In this document: positions 11,113-23,070 of the stretch, one piece after another
How the letters are laid out: every line of letters starts with the position of its first letter
Numbering within the stretch: position 1 is the stretch's first letter
Assembly (NCBI GenBank): GCA_029532415.1
Contig: JAQOTA010000038.1
Location: 244,351-308,350, forward strand
DNA length: 64,000 bases
Source: Marasmius tenuissimus
Taxonomy: Eukaryota; Basidiomycota; Agaricomycetes; Agaricales; Marasmiaceae
Direction of reading: 5' to 3'
The notes under the pieces: generated by a model
What the model saw: only the letters and a program-made list of their open reading frames with translations
What the model was told of the DNA's origin: nothing
Database searches by the model: none
Made by a program: the position numbers and the translations under genes

Positions 11113-12792
11113 ATGGCGGAACGAACAAACACCAATATGCTATTTGCCAACTTTAATCAAGACTTTTCGTCAGTTTACCTTCTTTATGGGTGCGCGAATT
11201 CGGAGGAAACTGAACCAGAGGAACCCAAATTAGGTGTATATCGGTCGGAACGAGGAAAGGGTACTCGATTACGAACTGTGATCCTTTTGGGAGGGTGTAT
11301 ACGATGAGTGAGTAGATGCCTTGCGTGTAACGCAAAGCTTCTTGGGTAACTGAACGAATCCTTGGTATCACAGATGACGGTGCTAGAGGAATAGTCGAGA
11401 TGCTCTTCTGTACGAGTTTGATTGCGCTTGTGGGTGCAGCAGACGTGCCGCAGTCGAGTCCGAGGAAGCTTCAAATCGTGAATACAAAGGTGCGTGCGCT
11501 GTCTTGATCATGTGCTCAACGAGGTTTGGCTGACAGATGGGTTGGTAGAGACAATCCATGATTTGCGAGCTGTTGTTTCCGTCGTCAATTTTGGCGGTCA
11601 AGATGAACAGGAAGACCCTGGTTATCGTGCTTGAGCTGGAAATTTACATATACGATATCAGTAACATGCGACTGTTACACGTTATCGAGACAACGCCTAA
11701 CCCTGAAGGTCCGTTTCTCGCCGCGTTTTGTAGCCACAAGGGTCGGACACCGCTGAAAGTCGTTCATCGTATGTAACAGCAATATGTGGACTTTCACCGT
11801 CTGCAGACAACTCGTACCTCGCATATCCTTCCCCAGTTCCTTCACCGACCTCACCTCTCTCTACCCAGAATGCTTCATCGAACGCTACGTCTTCTCAAGC
11901 AGCGTCGTCATCCGCGTCCGGGTCATCAACGAACCAATCCGGGGACGTCCTACTGTTCTCAACGCGCTCGTTGACAGTAGCCAACGTTATACAAGCCCAC
12001 AAAGCACCGATATCATTCCTCTCTCTCTCCTCGAATGGTTCGTTACTCGCGACCAGTTCGGAGAAGGGAACGGTGATTCGCGTGTGGAGTGTTCCAGGGG
12101 CGGAAAAGCTTTATCAGTTTAGACGGGGGACGAGGGAGGCCAAGATCTATTCAATGAATTTCAACTCGGTCGGGAGCTTGTTGGCAGTTAGCTCTGCGCA
12201 TGATACGGTTCATATATTCAAGCTAGGAGGAAAGGGTGGTGGTGGAGCACCGAACAATAATGGTTCAAAGGCTGGCGAGGGCGCGACGAGCCCGTCGTCG
12301 GTTTCGATCAACTCGGTGGATGGGGCTGGGGAGGCGGAGGGTGGATATGAGGCTTTCATTGAGAAGAAGAAGGGTGGTGGTGTTTCGTGAGTGTCCTTTC
12401 TTACTTTTTGGCTAGGTGGCCATTGAACTCTTTGCAGATCCACCTTCCGTAGACGGTCGCTTCAGGTCACGAAAACGCTTTCGCATTCGATGGGAGGATA
12501 CCTCCCCAACTCGATAACGGAGATGTGGGAGCCGTCTCGCGATTTTGCGTTTTTGAGGCTTCCGACTAGCGGTGCGAGATGTGTCGTCGCTCTTAGTGGG
12601 TGAGTTGATTATCCCATCATACCAACCGACGACGGTTTTTCTAACTTTTGGGCTAGCACGATGCCGCAGGTCATGGTCATCTCGTCGGAGGGTTACTTTT
12701 ACTCGTACAGTATCGACCTTGAGAAGGGCGGCGAATGTGCGCTGATGAAGCAGTACAGTTTGTTGGACGCTGGGGAGGGAGAGGGAGAGTAG
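11113..12792 (+). CDS. ATG18: Autophagy PROPPIN (Atg18-family WD40 beta-propeller)
   Basis: Seven exons (11113-11168, 11234-11307, 11374-11489, 11549-11708, 11780-12386, 12438-12599, 12657-12792) sum to 1311 nt, or 436 aa. The N-terminus [19 protein letters not shown] and [18 protein letters not shown] are classic Atg18. The phosphoinositide-binding FRRG motif is present ([17 protein letters not shown]). A Ser/Thr/Asn-rich insertion lies in blade 3-4 ([18 protein letters not shown]), and a glycine-rich loop follows HIFKL. Family role: binds PI3P/PI(3,5)P2 on phagophore and vacuole membranes with Atg2. Distinguishing Atg18 from Atg21/Hsv2 needs a tree, but the N-terminus fits Atg18 best. Confidence 0.93.
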
Positions 12793-13300
12793 ACATCGCT
12801 TTTTTGGACGGATGGATGGATTTTCTCGATTTTATCTCTCTTTCCTGTTTCCAGTACTTTATTGATGACTCTTCGTCTATCGTTTCTTATGCGAGGTGTG
12901 GTCTTGTGTTGCACCATTACATAGGTGGTTGATTCCAAAGGCTTTCTATAGTCTAGCATCAACCTTGCGTTGTACGATTGCACCTCTCTGTGAACAGTTT
13001 CTTCCCAAGGTAATAATCCTCAGTAAGCCATCCATTTTAATGTCGTATAATCATGCACGATAGAGAGCGAAAAAAGATAATCATAAAGTAGGAGAGCAGG
13101 GGCTGGGACAACGAAGAGCGAAAAGGAGAGAAACAAAAGAGAAGACACAAAAAAGGACGGGAACAAATAATAATTGTACTGGTTGCAATGCATGTTGGTG
13201 TATGTGGAGGGTATGCTATGTAATGTATGAATCGGATCCGCAAAGACGAAAGGGGAGGAAAGCATGGGGGGGACCATTTTCTTTACTATCACTAATCCCT
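12793..13300. other. Convergent 3' intergenic region
   Basis: 508 bp between the stop codons of ATG18 and the FHA gene. It is AT-rich with many AAAGA-type runs, as expected for two 3' UTRs. No gene or repeat was recognised. Confidence 0.5.
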
Positions 13301-16027
13301 TCATTCCGGTTTTACACGCCAAACCACCGCTGCAGCTGCAACGCTCAGTACGAGCACACCCATGGCTGTCTGAACGTTGACGTGGTTTAATTGTATCGGA
13401 CCCTGCAAAAGATGCGTAAAGATCGACTGAGAACACGAAGAGAAAGAAAGACATACCTGACGTGCATTGCGCTTTGCATCCAAAGGTCCTTGGTTATCAT
13501 CATCGTGCCCTCGACCTCTCAAGGATGACTTGTCACCAACGTCGCCGTTATATATGAGAGTAGACTCGGGGGTTATCAGCAACCTAGTTCCTCCAACGAC
13601 AGCTTTATGCTTCACCTCTATCGGCCCGTTATCCTTTCCTCCAAGCCCAGCAAAGTTGAAATTCTCGTCGACGGCTAATGTCTCCTCGGTATCGTCGGTG
13701 TCAGCACCTCTTGAGGTGCTCCGACGTAATCCTCGTACTTTCCTTCTGGCGGCAGATCCGGAACGTGACCGTTTCCTCGGACGTCCACTCCAACTCGTCG
13801 TCGACGAAGTGTAGTCGTAGTCGCTCGACACGCTTCGAGGACTCGGAGGAGTGACGAGACCCACACCACCACCGTGGTACTTGAGAGCATCACCGTTGGC
13901 ATGAATAGTCACCGAAGTGGCGTTGGCCATCCTTCCCGCCCTCTCCTTCTCCCTCGCTTCCCGGTCTTGGATTATCTCCTTCTCCATCTTGTCGATCCTC
14001 TCGAGCCCGGTATCGACCTCGCGAACCTTACTCTCCCACTCACCCTTCATCTTGTTCTCCCATTCTTCTCGGGCCTTGACGAGTCGCTGCCTCTCTTCCG
14101 ACCACTCCTCACGGACTGAACTCCACTGCCCTTCGACGTGGGACTTCCATTCCATGATCATAGACGTTAATGACGCAGTTTCCGACTCTTTGGGTTCAGA
14201 GGCTACAACGGGTGCAGGCTTCGGCTCTTCCTCCTTCGGCTCCTGTTGCTTAGTGAGGGTAGTCCTAACAACATCCTCAAGCCCCTCGACCTTCTGCTCC
14301 AGCGTCCGGATAACTTCCTGCGCCTCTCGGTGCTCCTTCTGCAATCCCTTTGACAACTCTAGAGCATTTGCCAACTGCGACGTAAACGATGCGAGTCGGG
14401 CGTTGAGCTCCTCAATGAGGGTCGCATTCTGGTCCGTCGTCCGCCCGGTAAGCGTCTTAGACCGGTTCCTCGTCGTTTCCGCATGATGATGTCCGTTGAT
14501 TTTAACGTGCATCCCGAGACCTGTCGGTTCGGGCGTCCGAGGTCGTCCGAGCTCTTCACGACGTCGACGACGTTCTTCATCGTCTTCCTCCTCTTCCTGT
14601 GTTGAGGACTCTTCGATGTCGAGTTCGTCGACGTGGTGGGGTGACTCTTCCTCCTCATTCGTAGCTTCCTCCTCATCTTCCTCCTCGACTCGCTCAAGCT
14701 CGTGAGGTACGACGGTTGCAACGCTCCGGCTATCGTCGACGTCATCCTCGTCACCTTCTTCAAAGTTCTCTTCGGGAGCATGTGATACATCCGATCGTGG
14801 TAATGAAGGTGCCTGAGACTGAGATGGAGGTAAATCCCGCTCACGCCTCTGCAAAGCGTCCATCATCTGTTTGAGCATGGACATCTCGTTACGCATAGTT
14901 TCTTGTTCTTTGAGTGCGCCTTCGAGGACGCGGATGCGGTCGACGTGGATGGCAAGGGAGCTCTGGGTGTCTTTGAGCTGAGATTGGAGATCTGTGATCA
15001 GGGTCTCTGAAGGTGCGGGTGGCGGTGGGGAAGAAGAGGGACCGGGTGCATCGGTTAAGTGAGATTCGGGGGGTGGAGATGAGGATGATGAGGAATCGTG
15101 GTGATGGTCACCATTGCCATTCACTTGTTCGGGGGTTTCGCGAGGGCGCACGGGAGGTAGTGTGTGAGGATTGGGAGGTGGATTGTGAGGCTATTAACAG
15201 AAACGACGTCAGAATAACAAAGACAAGTAAATAGATAGAATTGATAGGCGTACCATGTTACCAGCACCGAGAGTATCGTGAATTTCGTTCATGGCACCTG
15301 TTAGCGAATGGAGTTCTGCGCCGGTTTCTCTGCTCTTTTGGAGTTCGCCTTGGAGTCTGTTGAGGATGTGGTCGAATGTGAGGCCACTTTTGCCGGGGGG
15401 TCTCATACTGCCGCCCATGCCACCCATTCCTGCCATGCCCTGCTGGGACATTTGAGGTCGACGAGGCGGAGGTTGACCTGCACCTCCAGAGAAATTGAAC
15501 GCTGAGCCTCCAGGACCTCCTTGCTGCATTTGCTGCTGCTGAGTCTGTTGCTGCTGCTGATGAAGAGAAGTGTGCTGCTGCATCTGATGCTGCTCTGCAC
15601 GAGCTGCCATCTGAGCATCCTGCTCACTGAGAATACAGAGCACACGCGCGGCGACTTTGTGATGTATAATCGTTTTGTTGTCCTCACCGAGGATGTCTAT
15701 TCCGAACTCGACAATGTCGTCGGATTTGAGTTCGTAAGGATCCGACTCGAGACCTTCTGGGCTTAGTCGTTCGCCGTTAATGAAGGTGCCGTTCGAGCTC
15801 TTCACGTCCTTGATGAATATCTTTCCTCCTTCCTCCCAGACCTCCGCATGCTGTCGACTGAGTACTTTGGAATCAAAGTAACCATTTCGTTCTCCTGGTG
15901 TCGTTTTCGCATTTGTTTGTCTTCCAATCTTGACCCGCTGGTTGTGCACGAGACCTATATGTTTCGGAACAAACGAGTCATTTAGAGGATAGAGGTAGAG
16001 GGCAGGGATTCCAGACGGTGCTGGCAT
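13301..16027 (-). CDS. FHA domain, coiled-coil and C-terminal membrane-anchor protein (SLMAP/Far10-type, STRIPAK-like)
   Basis: Three exons (16027-15254, 15190-13457, 13402-13301) give 2610 nt, or 869 aa. Residues about 20-150 form an FHA domain with the phosphothreonine-binding signatures GRQTN, LSRQHAEVW and KSSNGTFING. A Gln/Met/Gly-rich linker (HQQQQQTQQQQMQQ) and a long acidic region with heptad-like coiled coil follow. The last exon encodes one hydrophobic segment, AMGVLVLSVAAAAVVW, followed by RVKPE and the stop: a tail anchor. This order matches yeast Far9/Far10 and animal SLMAP, which tether STRIPAK phosphatase-kinase complexes to the ER/nuclear envelope; the STRIPAK assignment is inference. 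The last intron is 54 nt, in frame and free of stops, so its retention would insert 18 residues just before the anchor. Confidence 0.85.
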
Positions 16028-16229
16028 CGGAGCGGAGGTCGTGGTGGGAGGAAATTATGTTGGCAAGTAGTAAACAATCACAGTCACGCATACAACGTGA
16101 CACGAACGCACTCGTCCAACCTTAACCCTGGGCCTATTGTGTCATGAACCCAAGTCGCGCCCTAGATTAGGGTTTTGAATTATTATCCTTTCATCCTTCC
16201 TTCTTTCACGACCCTCAACACGACCCTTC
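16028..16229. promoter_or_regulatory. Bidirectional promoter between the FHA gene and CSE1
   Basis: Only 202 bp separate the two divergent ATGs. The run includes AACCCTGGGCC and TTAGGGTTTTGAATTATT near 16120-16180. No clear TATA box is positioned for either gene. Confidence 0.45.
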
Positions 16230-19200
16230 ATGGCGGATCTGCCCAATCTTCTCATTGCTTCGCTCAATCCTACGACACGAAAGCAAGCAGAACAGAATTT
16301 GAACGCGTTAAGCCAGCAACAAGGCTTTCTCTCGCACCTTCTACGCCTTGTCCTTGATCAGTCTGCAGATCGCGCCGTCCGACTCTCTGCTAGTGTATAT
16401 CTCAAGAATCAGGTCAAGCTACGATGGGAGGAGGACGTTCAGGCGATACCAGAACAGGATAAAACAGCTTTGCGAGGTCAACTTGTGCCTGCGATGTTGG
16501 CGCTTTCGAGTCAGGCCGACAAGTCGATACGCGCTCAAGTGGCAGAGGCAGTGGCACTTGTTGCAGAGTTGGACTTTCCGACAAAGTGGCCGGACTTGCT
16601 TAATGTACGTGGCGATTATGTCGAATACCTTGGAACGTTGCTCATAACTGGTTTTCTTTTTTAGCAACTGGTGCAATCGCTGAACACACCGGACTCTAAC
16701 ACGATTCTCGGTGTTCTGCATACTGCTCATTCGATCTTCCGACAATGGCGCGCTCACGTCCGTTCCGACCAGTTGTTCACCGAGATCAACTTTGTCTTTG
16801 AGAAGTTTATGACGCCTTTCCTCGACCTCTTTCGAAAAGTCGCTTCGACGTTGGTCAAAAATCCCAATATCGCGTCCGTGCCTAGAGAGGAGAAAGCGAT
16901 CTTGACTCAGTGCATGATCCTACTCGTCGAGATCTATTACGACTTCACGTGTCAGGACATCCCACCCGCAATCGAAGACTCTCACAACGAATTCTTTGGC
17001 GGGAGTGATGGATGGTTCCCCGCGTTCATGACCTGGGACCCCGATGATCTACGGAACGAAGACCCAGACGAAGCGACACCTTCTTTCCCCTCTCAACTCA
17101 AAAAAGTCATTCTAGAAGTCGTCGAGGTAAGCCACCCTCATTCATTTCATTTCATCATCCCTTTTTAATTGACCGCCGATCCCACCCACGCATAGCTTTT
17201 CGTGAAACTGTACCCTGAGCAACTCCAGCTATCTTCCGCAATACCAACGTTCGTTCAATCGGTGTGGGCGTTGATAGGAGGAAATAAGCTACCGAACGTG
17301 TCGGATGACCCGTTGGTATCGCAGTCGTTAAGGTTTTTGTCGACGGCGATTAGGTCGGGGCATTATACCCAACTGTTCACGAGCGCGGAGACGATAGGAA
17401 CATTGGTGGAGGGTGTGGTTATTCCCAATGTACGTCGTTTGTTTGATTCGGATTCGATTGAGCCTGGCCTGACCCCCTCCCCCGGTTGTTAGGTTTCGCT
17501 CAGGCAGCATGAATTAGAACAGTTCGAGGACGATCCGTTGGAGTACATCCGACTTGATCTGTCTCTGGGAAGTGCGGGTGGCGGTGGTGGTGCAGGAGTC
17601 TCCAACGATGGGGTCACTCGTCGACAAGCTGCTGCCGACGTTATCAAAGCTCTCTGCGGTAGCGGTGGCGAGGGAGAGAAAATCACCACTGGAGTTGTGG
17701 GGAACTGGATTACGAAGGGGCTCGAAGAGTACAAGAATAACAAGGGTGGAGAGGGGTGGAAGGCGAAGGACAGTGCGATCTACTTGCTCACGGCGTTGGC
17801 GACGAGAGGGGGGACATCTCAGCATGGGGTTACATCGACGAATGCTCTTGTCGATGTGGTGGAGTTCTTCTCGAACAATGTGTTTGAGGATTTGCAAGTG
17901 GAGAAGACAAGTGTGCATCCGATTCTACAAGTCGATGCAATTAGGTTTTTGTATACGTTCAGGAACCAGGTGAGTTTCTTTTTTCTTTCTTTTGGTGTGG
18001 ATGCTTGTGCTGATGAACTTTTGAGTAGTTGACGAAGCCACAGCTGATCTCGGTGTTGCCGTTGTTGGCGAGGCATTTGCAGTCGGAGAACTATGTGACT
18101 TGTACTTATGCCGCGATCACCATCGAGAGGGTGTTAGCGATTCGTGGACAGGGACAGGGCGAGATGCTGTAAGTTCAGCGTCGGATCGCAGATGGAGGCA
18201 GGCTAATAGTCCCTTCTCATAGGTTCAACCATACGGATGTCCAGGACTTTGCAAACGACCTCATTAATGCCCTATTGTCGAAAATCCAGAGCGCGGGTAC
18301 ACCGGAAAAAGTTGCCGAGAACGACCATTTGATGAAATGTATGTGTCGTTTCCTCTCTCCCCCAAAGGCCATCGATTGATTCATCCCAGGTATCATGCGA
18401 ATCATTGTCACTGCGCGACAGACACTGACGCCCGGATATGAGGCTCTTCTCAACCGGCTCGTCGGTATCCTAGGCGTCATTTCTAGCAACCCGAGCAACC
18501 CGAAGTTTGACCAATACATCTTTGAGAGTATCTCTGCCTTGATGAGGTGGGTCAATTCCTTCATACTGTGAAACTAGTGCCGACGGAAGAAACGGGTTCT
18601 AGGTTCGTCGTCAGTTCTTCGAGCCAAACACTGGCCACATTCGAACAAGTTCTCTTCGGCCCCTTCACTATCATTCTTCAGAATGATATCGATCGTGAGT
18701 TTCCGTTTCTTCCAGTCATTGTCAATCATAACTTATGACACCCAACTCTCACTAGAATACATCCCCTACACATTCCAAATCCTGGCTCAGATGCTATCCC
18801 TCCACGACGCGAATACCGTTCCTGCCCAATACGAGTCTTTGCTCCCGTTCCTCCTCACACCTGCTGTTTGGGCGCAGAAGGGTAGCATTCCGGGTCTTGT
18901 TCGGTTGCTCAAATCTTACCTCCGACGAGGATCCAAATCAATGGTGGCGAAGGGACAAATCGCGAGTGTGCTCGCTGTGGTACAGCAACGGTTGATTCCA
19001 TCGAAAGCGAATGATGCTTGGGGTGTTGAGCTGTTGATGGGTGTTGTCGCGCATGTGGAACCGTGAGTAGTACCATTTGCGTTTTCTCTTATTCAGTGTT
19101 GCTGAAGGCGTGTTGTGTGTAGGAATGACTTGAAGCAATACTTCAAGCCAGTTCTCATGACGTTGTTGACGAGGATGCAGACGAGCAAGACGGATACTTA

Positions 19201-19929
19201 TGTGTATCTGTTCTCGAAATTCTTGTTGTTCACGGTGGCGTTGAATGTTGAGGGGCTTGGGCCGGACTATGTTATTAGTGCTGTTGAGGAGATTCAACCA
19301 GGGTCAGTCCGTTTTTTGCTCTTTTTGTTGAAACGAAGGCTGACGCTCGTACCGTTCCAGACTTTGGTTGCAGATCGTGAAAAACTTTGTGTTGCCTCAG
19401 GTTGAGAAGGTCCCGGCGAAAGACAAGAAGCTATTCGAGGTTGGCATCATTAGGTTATTATTTAGGAGCGAGAGATTCATACAGCCGCCGACGGTACAAG
19501 CATGGTGCGTTGTCCCTTCTCTTCCCATACATCTTTCCGCATATTCTGATTACTGCCGACAACAGGCCCCCGATGTTCACTAGCCTCATCAAGCTTTTCG
19601 GTCCACCGGGGAGCAACCTGAAGGACATCAAGTCCTCGGCCTCGGGTTCGGGCAACGACGACGATACGTTTGTCGCAATGACCGCGATCGACGAGGAAGA
19701 GCAGAGTGCCGGGTACCAAGCTGCTTACTCAAGACTCGCTGCGTCGGAGTCGTCAGAGGTGGACCCTCTTTCCTATGTTGGCGATCCTGAGAAGTTCCTA
19801 GGGGAGGAGATGGTCAGGTTCTCAAAGGCTGGAGGGCAGGCAAAGTTGAAAGAGTTGTTAGGGCAGGTTGATCCGGGTGTTGCAGGACCTGTTATCCAGA
19901 GTTTGGCTGGTGCTGGATATTCGATATAA
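16230..19929 (+). CDS. CSE1: Exportin-2 (importin-alpha re-exporter, Cse1/CAS)
   Basis: Twelve exons assembled by splice signals (first 16230-16604, last 19566-19929) sum to 3048 nt, or 1015 aa, close to the roughly 960-aa norm. The N-terminal importin-beta domain is clear: LNPTTRKQAEQNLNALSQQ, LSASVYLKNQVKLRW, FPTKWPDLL. The CAS/CSE core is present (LVEIYYDFTCQDIPPAIEDS, GWFPAFMTWDP, QVDAIRFLYTFRNQ, FGPFTIILQNDID, SLLPFLLTPAVWAQKGSIPG). Family role: HEAT-repeat karyopherin that returns importin-alpha to the cytoplasm with RanGTP. One expansion is a Gly-rich loop after LDLSLGSAGG (around residue 380). Confidence 0.96.
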
Positions 19930-20545
19930 TATGTGTTGAAGATTCGTTGAAGCAGGGATCGTTGTTCTTCTTGCATATGTATATACTCCAGTCAGTGCAT
20001 CTGTCGTGCCGTCCACACGCTCGTGCCCACAACTCAAGAATCAAGCGTCTCTCTGAGTGATCATTCTGTCTAGATCCATGGACCGTGGATATCGAGTCCG
20101 GCGTAGTCTAGCTTTGAACGCTGCTACTTAAGTTCTTGGGCGAGACTCTTACGACTGCGATAGGCTATTCATAGAGAGATATTTAGTCGTACAGTACAGT
20201 GCTTGACGTTGATTGTCCTCCCCAACTTGAACCCGTATAATGAAATAGGAGTCGAAGTAAGTTCACCCTCGCCCCAGGCCCGCTCGGTCCCTGTTACCAT
20301 TGAACTACCCAAAGCGAAAGTAGGCACTGAATCTCGCTCTCCGTTCCGGAATTCGCACAAGTGACACAAATACTCCAACCGACGTCGGGTATGCAATAAC
20401 ATATTCTACGTACACCAAGTAGGTACATTATTCGAATCAAATTAGAACCCAAGGTCGTACTTCGTTCTAAGAGCAGCGGGGGCCCAAGCCGTTTGTTACA
20501 AAAATGAATTCTAAAAAATCGCGCGCGAAGTCAAACACCTTTGAC
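19930..20545. other. Convergent 3' intergenic region
   Basis: 616 bp between the stops of CSE1 and the UbiA gene. Only short frames of fewer than 80 codons without recognisable motifs. No repeat was identified. Confidence 0.45.
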
Positions 20546-21817
20546 TTAGGCGGTGACGGCACCAGACTTGTACCAGTAGTCAACCAGCAAACCGAACCAG
20601 ATGAGGCCTCCGAGGTCACCGTTAGCCTGGAAGGGGAAAAGGGAAGGGTTTGAGCTTATGTCCATTATTGTCCGGTCCGAAAGTAAACGCGACATACCCT
20701 GAACTTGGAGCCACAGTCTACACCATCGTAGACGACCCAGGTACCAAGTTGCCAGAGGATGTGAAGGACGGCACCACCGAAGGAGATGAGGAAGAAGGGG
20801 GTTCCCTGGCCGTTCGCTGCACCAGCGTAGTACAAGGAAACGAGGAAAACCAAGGCAAAGCCAGAGAGGATGCTCTTAGCGTTGTCTTCACCGAAAAGGA
20901 TGGCGGTGGACTTGTTTCCGACTTTGATGTCGTCTTGGATGTCCTGGTAGGCGTAGATGGTGTCGTAGAAGATGGTCCAGCTAGTTGTCATCGCACATAT
21001 GAGTACGGAAACTCATGAGTCGAGGGAAAATAAACGTACGCGATGGTACCAGCAAGGAGGACGAGAATTTGAGAGTCCATCTGGCCACCGGAGTTGTTCA
21101 AGTAGGCAACGAGCATACCCCAGTTCATCGCGAAGCCTATACAGACGATCAATGTCACCCCTTGTCCTCGATACACTAGTACGGATCAGCTCACCGAGCC
21201 ATGCCTGAGGCCAGTAGGTAACTCGCTTCATGAGAGGGTAAAGAGCGTGGAAGGGGAAGACACCGATAAGACCCCAGTTGAAACTGCTTGGTCGTCAGTC
21301 AACAAGCCACAGAATGAAAAGGAGAAAAGCAACTCACGCAGTTGAGTTGGTGAAGGACAACATGTAAACCGCAATTCCAGTCAAGGTGGCCAAGAAGAGA
21401 CTAGCGTTGAAGACGGAGATCAAGCCAGTCACGAGCGGCCTGTTCTTGGTACGTTCTGCAAGATAGCTCAACTCAGTATACGCCACAATAAGAAGCGGAG
21501 GGATACATCCACACGCACCAACTTTTCCATCGAGGTTACGATCACAGATATCGTTGATCACACAAGCGGCGCAGTGAACGAGGGTGCTACCAATAGCGAA
21601 CCAGGCGTGCTGAACGACCAGGCTTTTGGCATCGACGTGGTTGTTGTTGGCGGCGAGAAGGAGACCCCAGACTAGTGAAAATGTCAGGAATCTTTCGGGA
21701 AAACCATGAAAGCAAATATTCCATACCGGAAGGCCAGATGATGAGATCGTTTCCAAGAGGGAACTTGTGAATACGAGTGAGTTCGAGGTAGTGCCTAACG
21801 AGGGATTTTTGAGACAT
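20546..21817 (-). CDS. UbiA-family prenyltransferase (COQ2-like)
   Basis: At least six exons between the ATG at 21817 and the TAA at 20546; about 300 aa. Both Asp-rich prenyl-diphosphate/Mg2+ motifs of UbiA enzymes are present: NDICDRNLDGKV (the exon then breaks before ERTKNRPL) and DTIYAYQDIQDD. Hydrophobic helices match a nine-TM membrane protein (LWGLLLAA, LFLATLTGIAVYML, MNWGMLVAYL, ILSGFALVFLVSLYY). Closest known role is 4-hydroxybenzoate polyprenyltransferase of ubiquinone synthesis. However, the protein starts MSQKSLVRHYLELTRIHKFP directly before helix 1 with no mitochondrial presequence, which also fits UbiA enzymes of meroterpenoid or farnesyl-phenol pathways. No biosynthetic neighbours are seen. 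Confidence 0.85.
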
Positions 21818-23070
21818 CTTTGAACAAAGGAGGGCTGGTGTCTCTCCAGTCGAACTGCTCGAGCGTTATATATCTATCTCGTACTCCGGAACGACGATAG
21901 CGGGGTAGCCACCCAAGGTGAATTGTGGTTAGAGGTCCGTTGAGGGGAACATGGTAGTGCGGACTGACGGGTGCGGGTGACTTTACCACATCTGCGATTA
22001 GTGCTGAACTCGTCCAATAGAGATGGGAATAGGGAATCCTGACATCGGTCCAAAGACCGCGGCCATCCGTTGATGTCCACATCCGTCGCCGATAGTTATC
22101 ACCAAACCTGGTCCTTTACCAACCATATGGGTGATCCCAGACGCCTGCATACTCGGCGGCTCCCAAGATATACCCTTGTTGGACCGAGGCGGCGCATATG
22201 CGATGAAAAGGGATGATGTGGCACTAATAATCCTCTTCTGCTAATCCCTGTGACTCTCTGTATCCAAAGGTGACGAATCTTGCACGGAGGATTCTACGTT
22301 CCTTTCGGCGTCCTTGTAAGCCTGCTGATAGGAATCGTACAATCATCCCACAAAGTTTATGCGCGATTACACCTGGCGACGAGATGTAAGCCAACCCCAG
22401 TCAACCATCATTGACAGGAACTTCCGCGGGTAAAGGCTGTGCGTACTCTCACGCAGAGGAGTGAGCGGTCAGGCCGGTCAGGGCACCAGCTCCGCTGTAA
22501 GATGAGCCTTTCCTCATCCTGAGCATGTCTTCAACCTCTCGGTTCAGGCTTATTCGGCAATGGACCAATTACGCACCATATTGCCCAGCAGGATGAATCT
22601 GACCAGCCTCCCTGCAACTATTTTGGGGAGAAATCCTCTAGTGAAAGATAGGCAGACGCGCCTGGTTGTAAGTACGATGGGTGTGGCTTCTACCTATCAC
22701 AGAGACGGGATCGCGTTATCATCAAAAAGTAGGCCAGGCTGGACTTTTTTCTCAAGTGGCTTCGCCAGCCGCGGAGATGCACCGTCTCTTGTTATTCACT
22801 GTCCCTTCCCGACACAAAGCAGAGGTATGCTCGTCAGAAAGACTACAAAGGCGAAGAAGAGATCACTCACGCGAAACCAGAGCTCTCCGCTCATAAAAAG
22901 GCTCTCGAAGTCAATAAGAATGTCAAAGAAGTTAAAAATAGACGTTATGTGGATGAGCTATGGGGGTAAGGAGGGGTAAGGTAGGGGTGGGTAGAAGATA
23001 TTCTCGCTTTTGGCACAGAAAAAGTTGCAAGACCTCATAGGGTGAGTATTGACTACTATACAATGGTCTA
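21818..23070. other. Intergenic region, no convincing gene
   Basis: About 1250 bp. The first 100 bp holds the UbiA promoter (TATATATCTATC near 21870). A 139-codon plus-strand frame at 22560-22979 begins with ATG but has no motif, is K/R/S-biased at its end and lacks splice context; I do not call it. The rest looks non-coding. Confidence 0.4.

Noticed and set aside
13917..14486. Long serine-rich frame antisense to the FHA/coiled-coil gene
   Set aside because: It is the shadow of the acidic coiled-coil coding sequence on the other strand (GAA/GAG read as TTC/CTC).
22560..22979. A 139-codon ATG-initiated frame on the plus strand
   Set aside because: No motif, no splice context, biased composition at its end, and it lies in otherwise non-coding sequence; chance frame.
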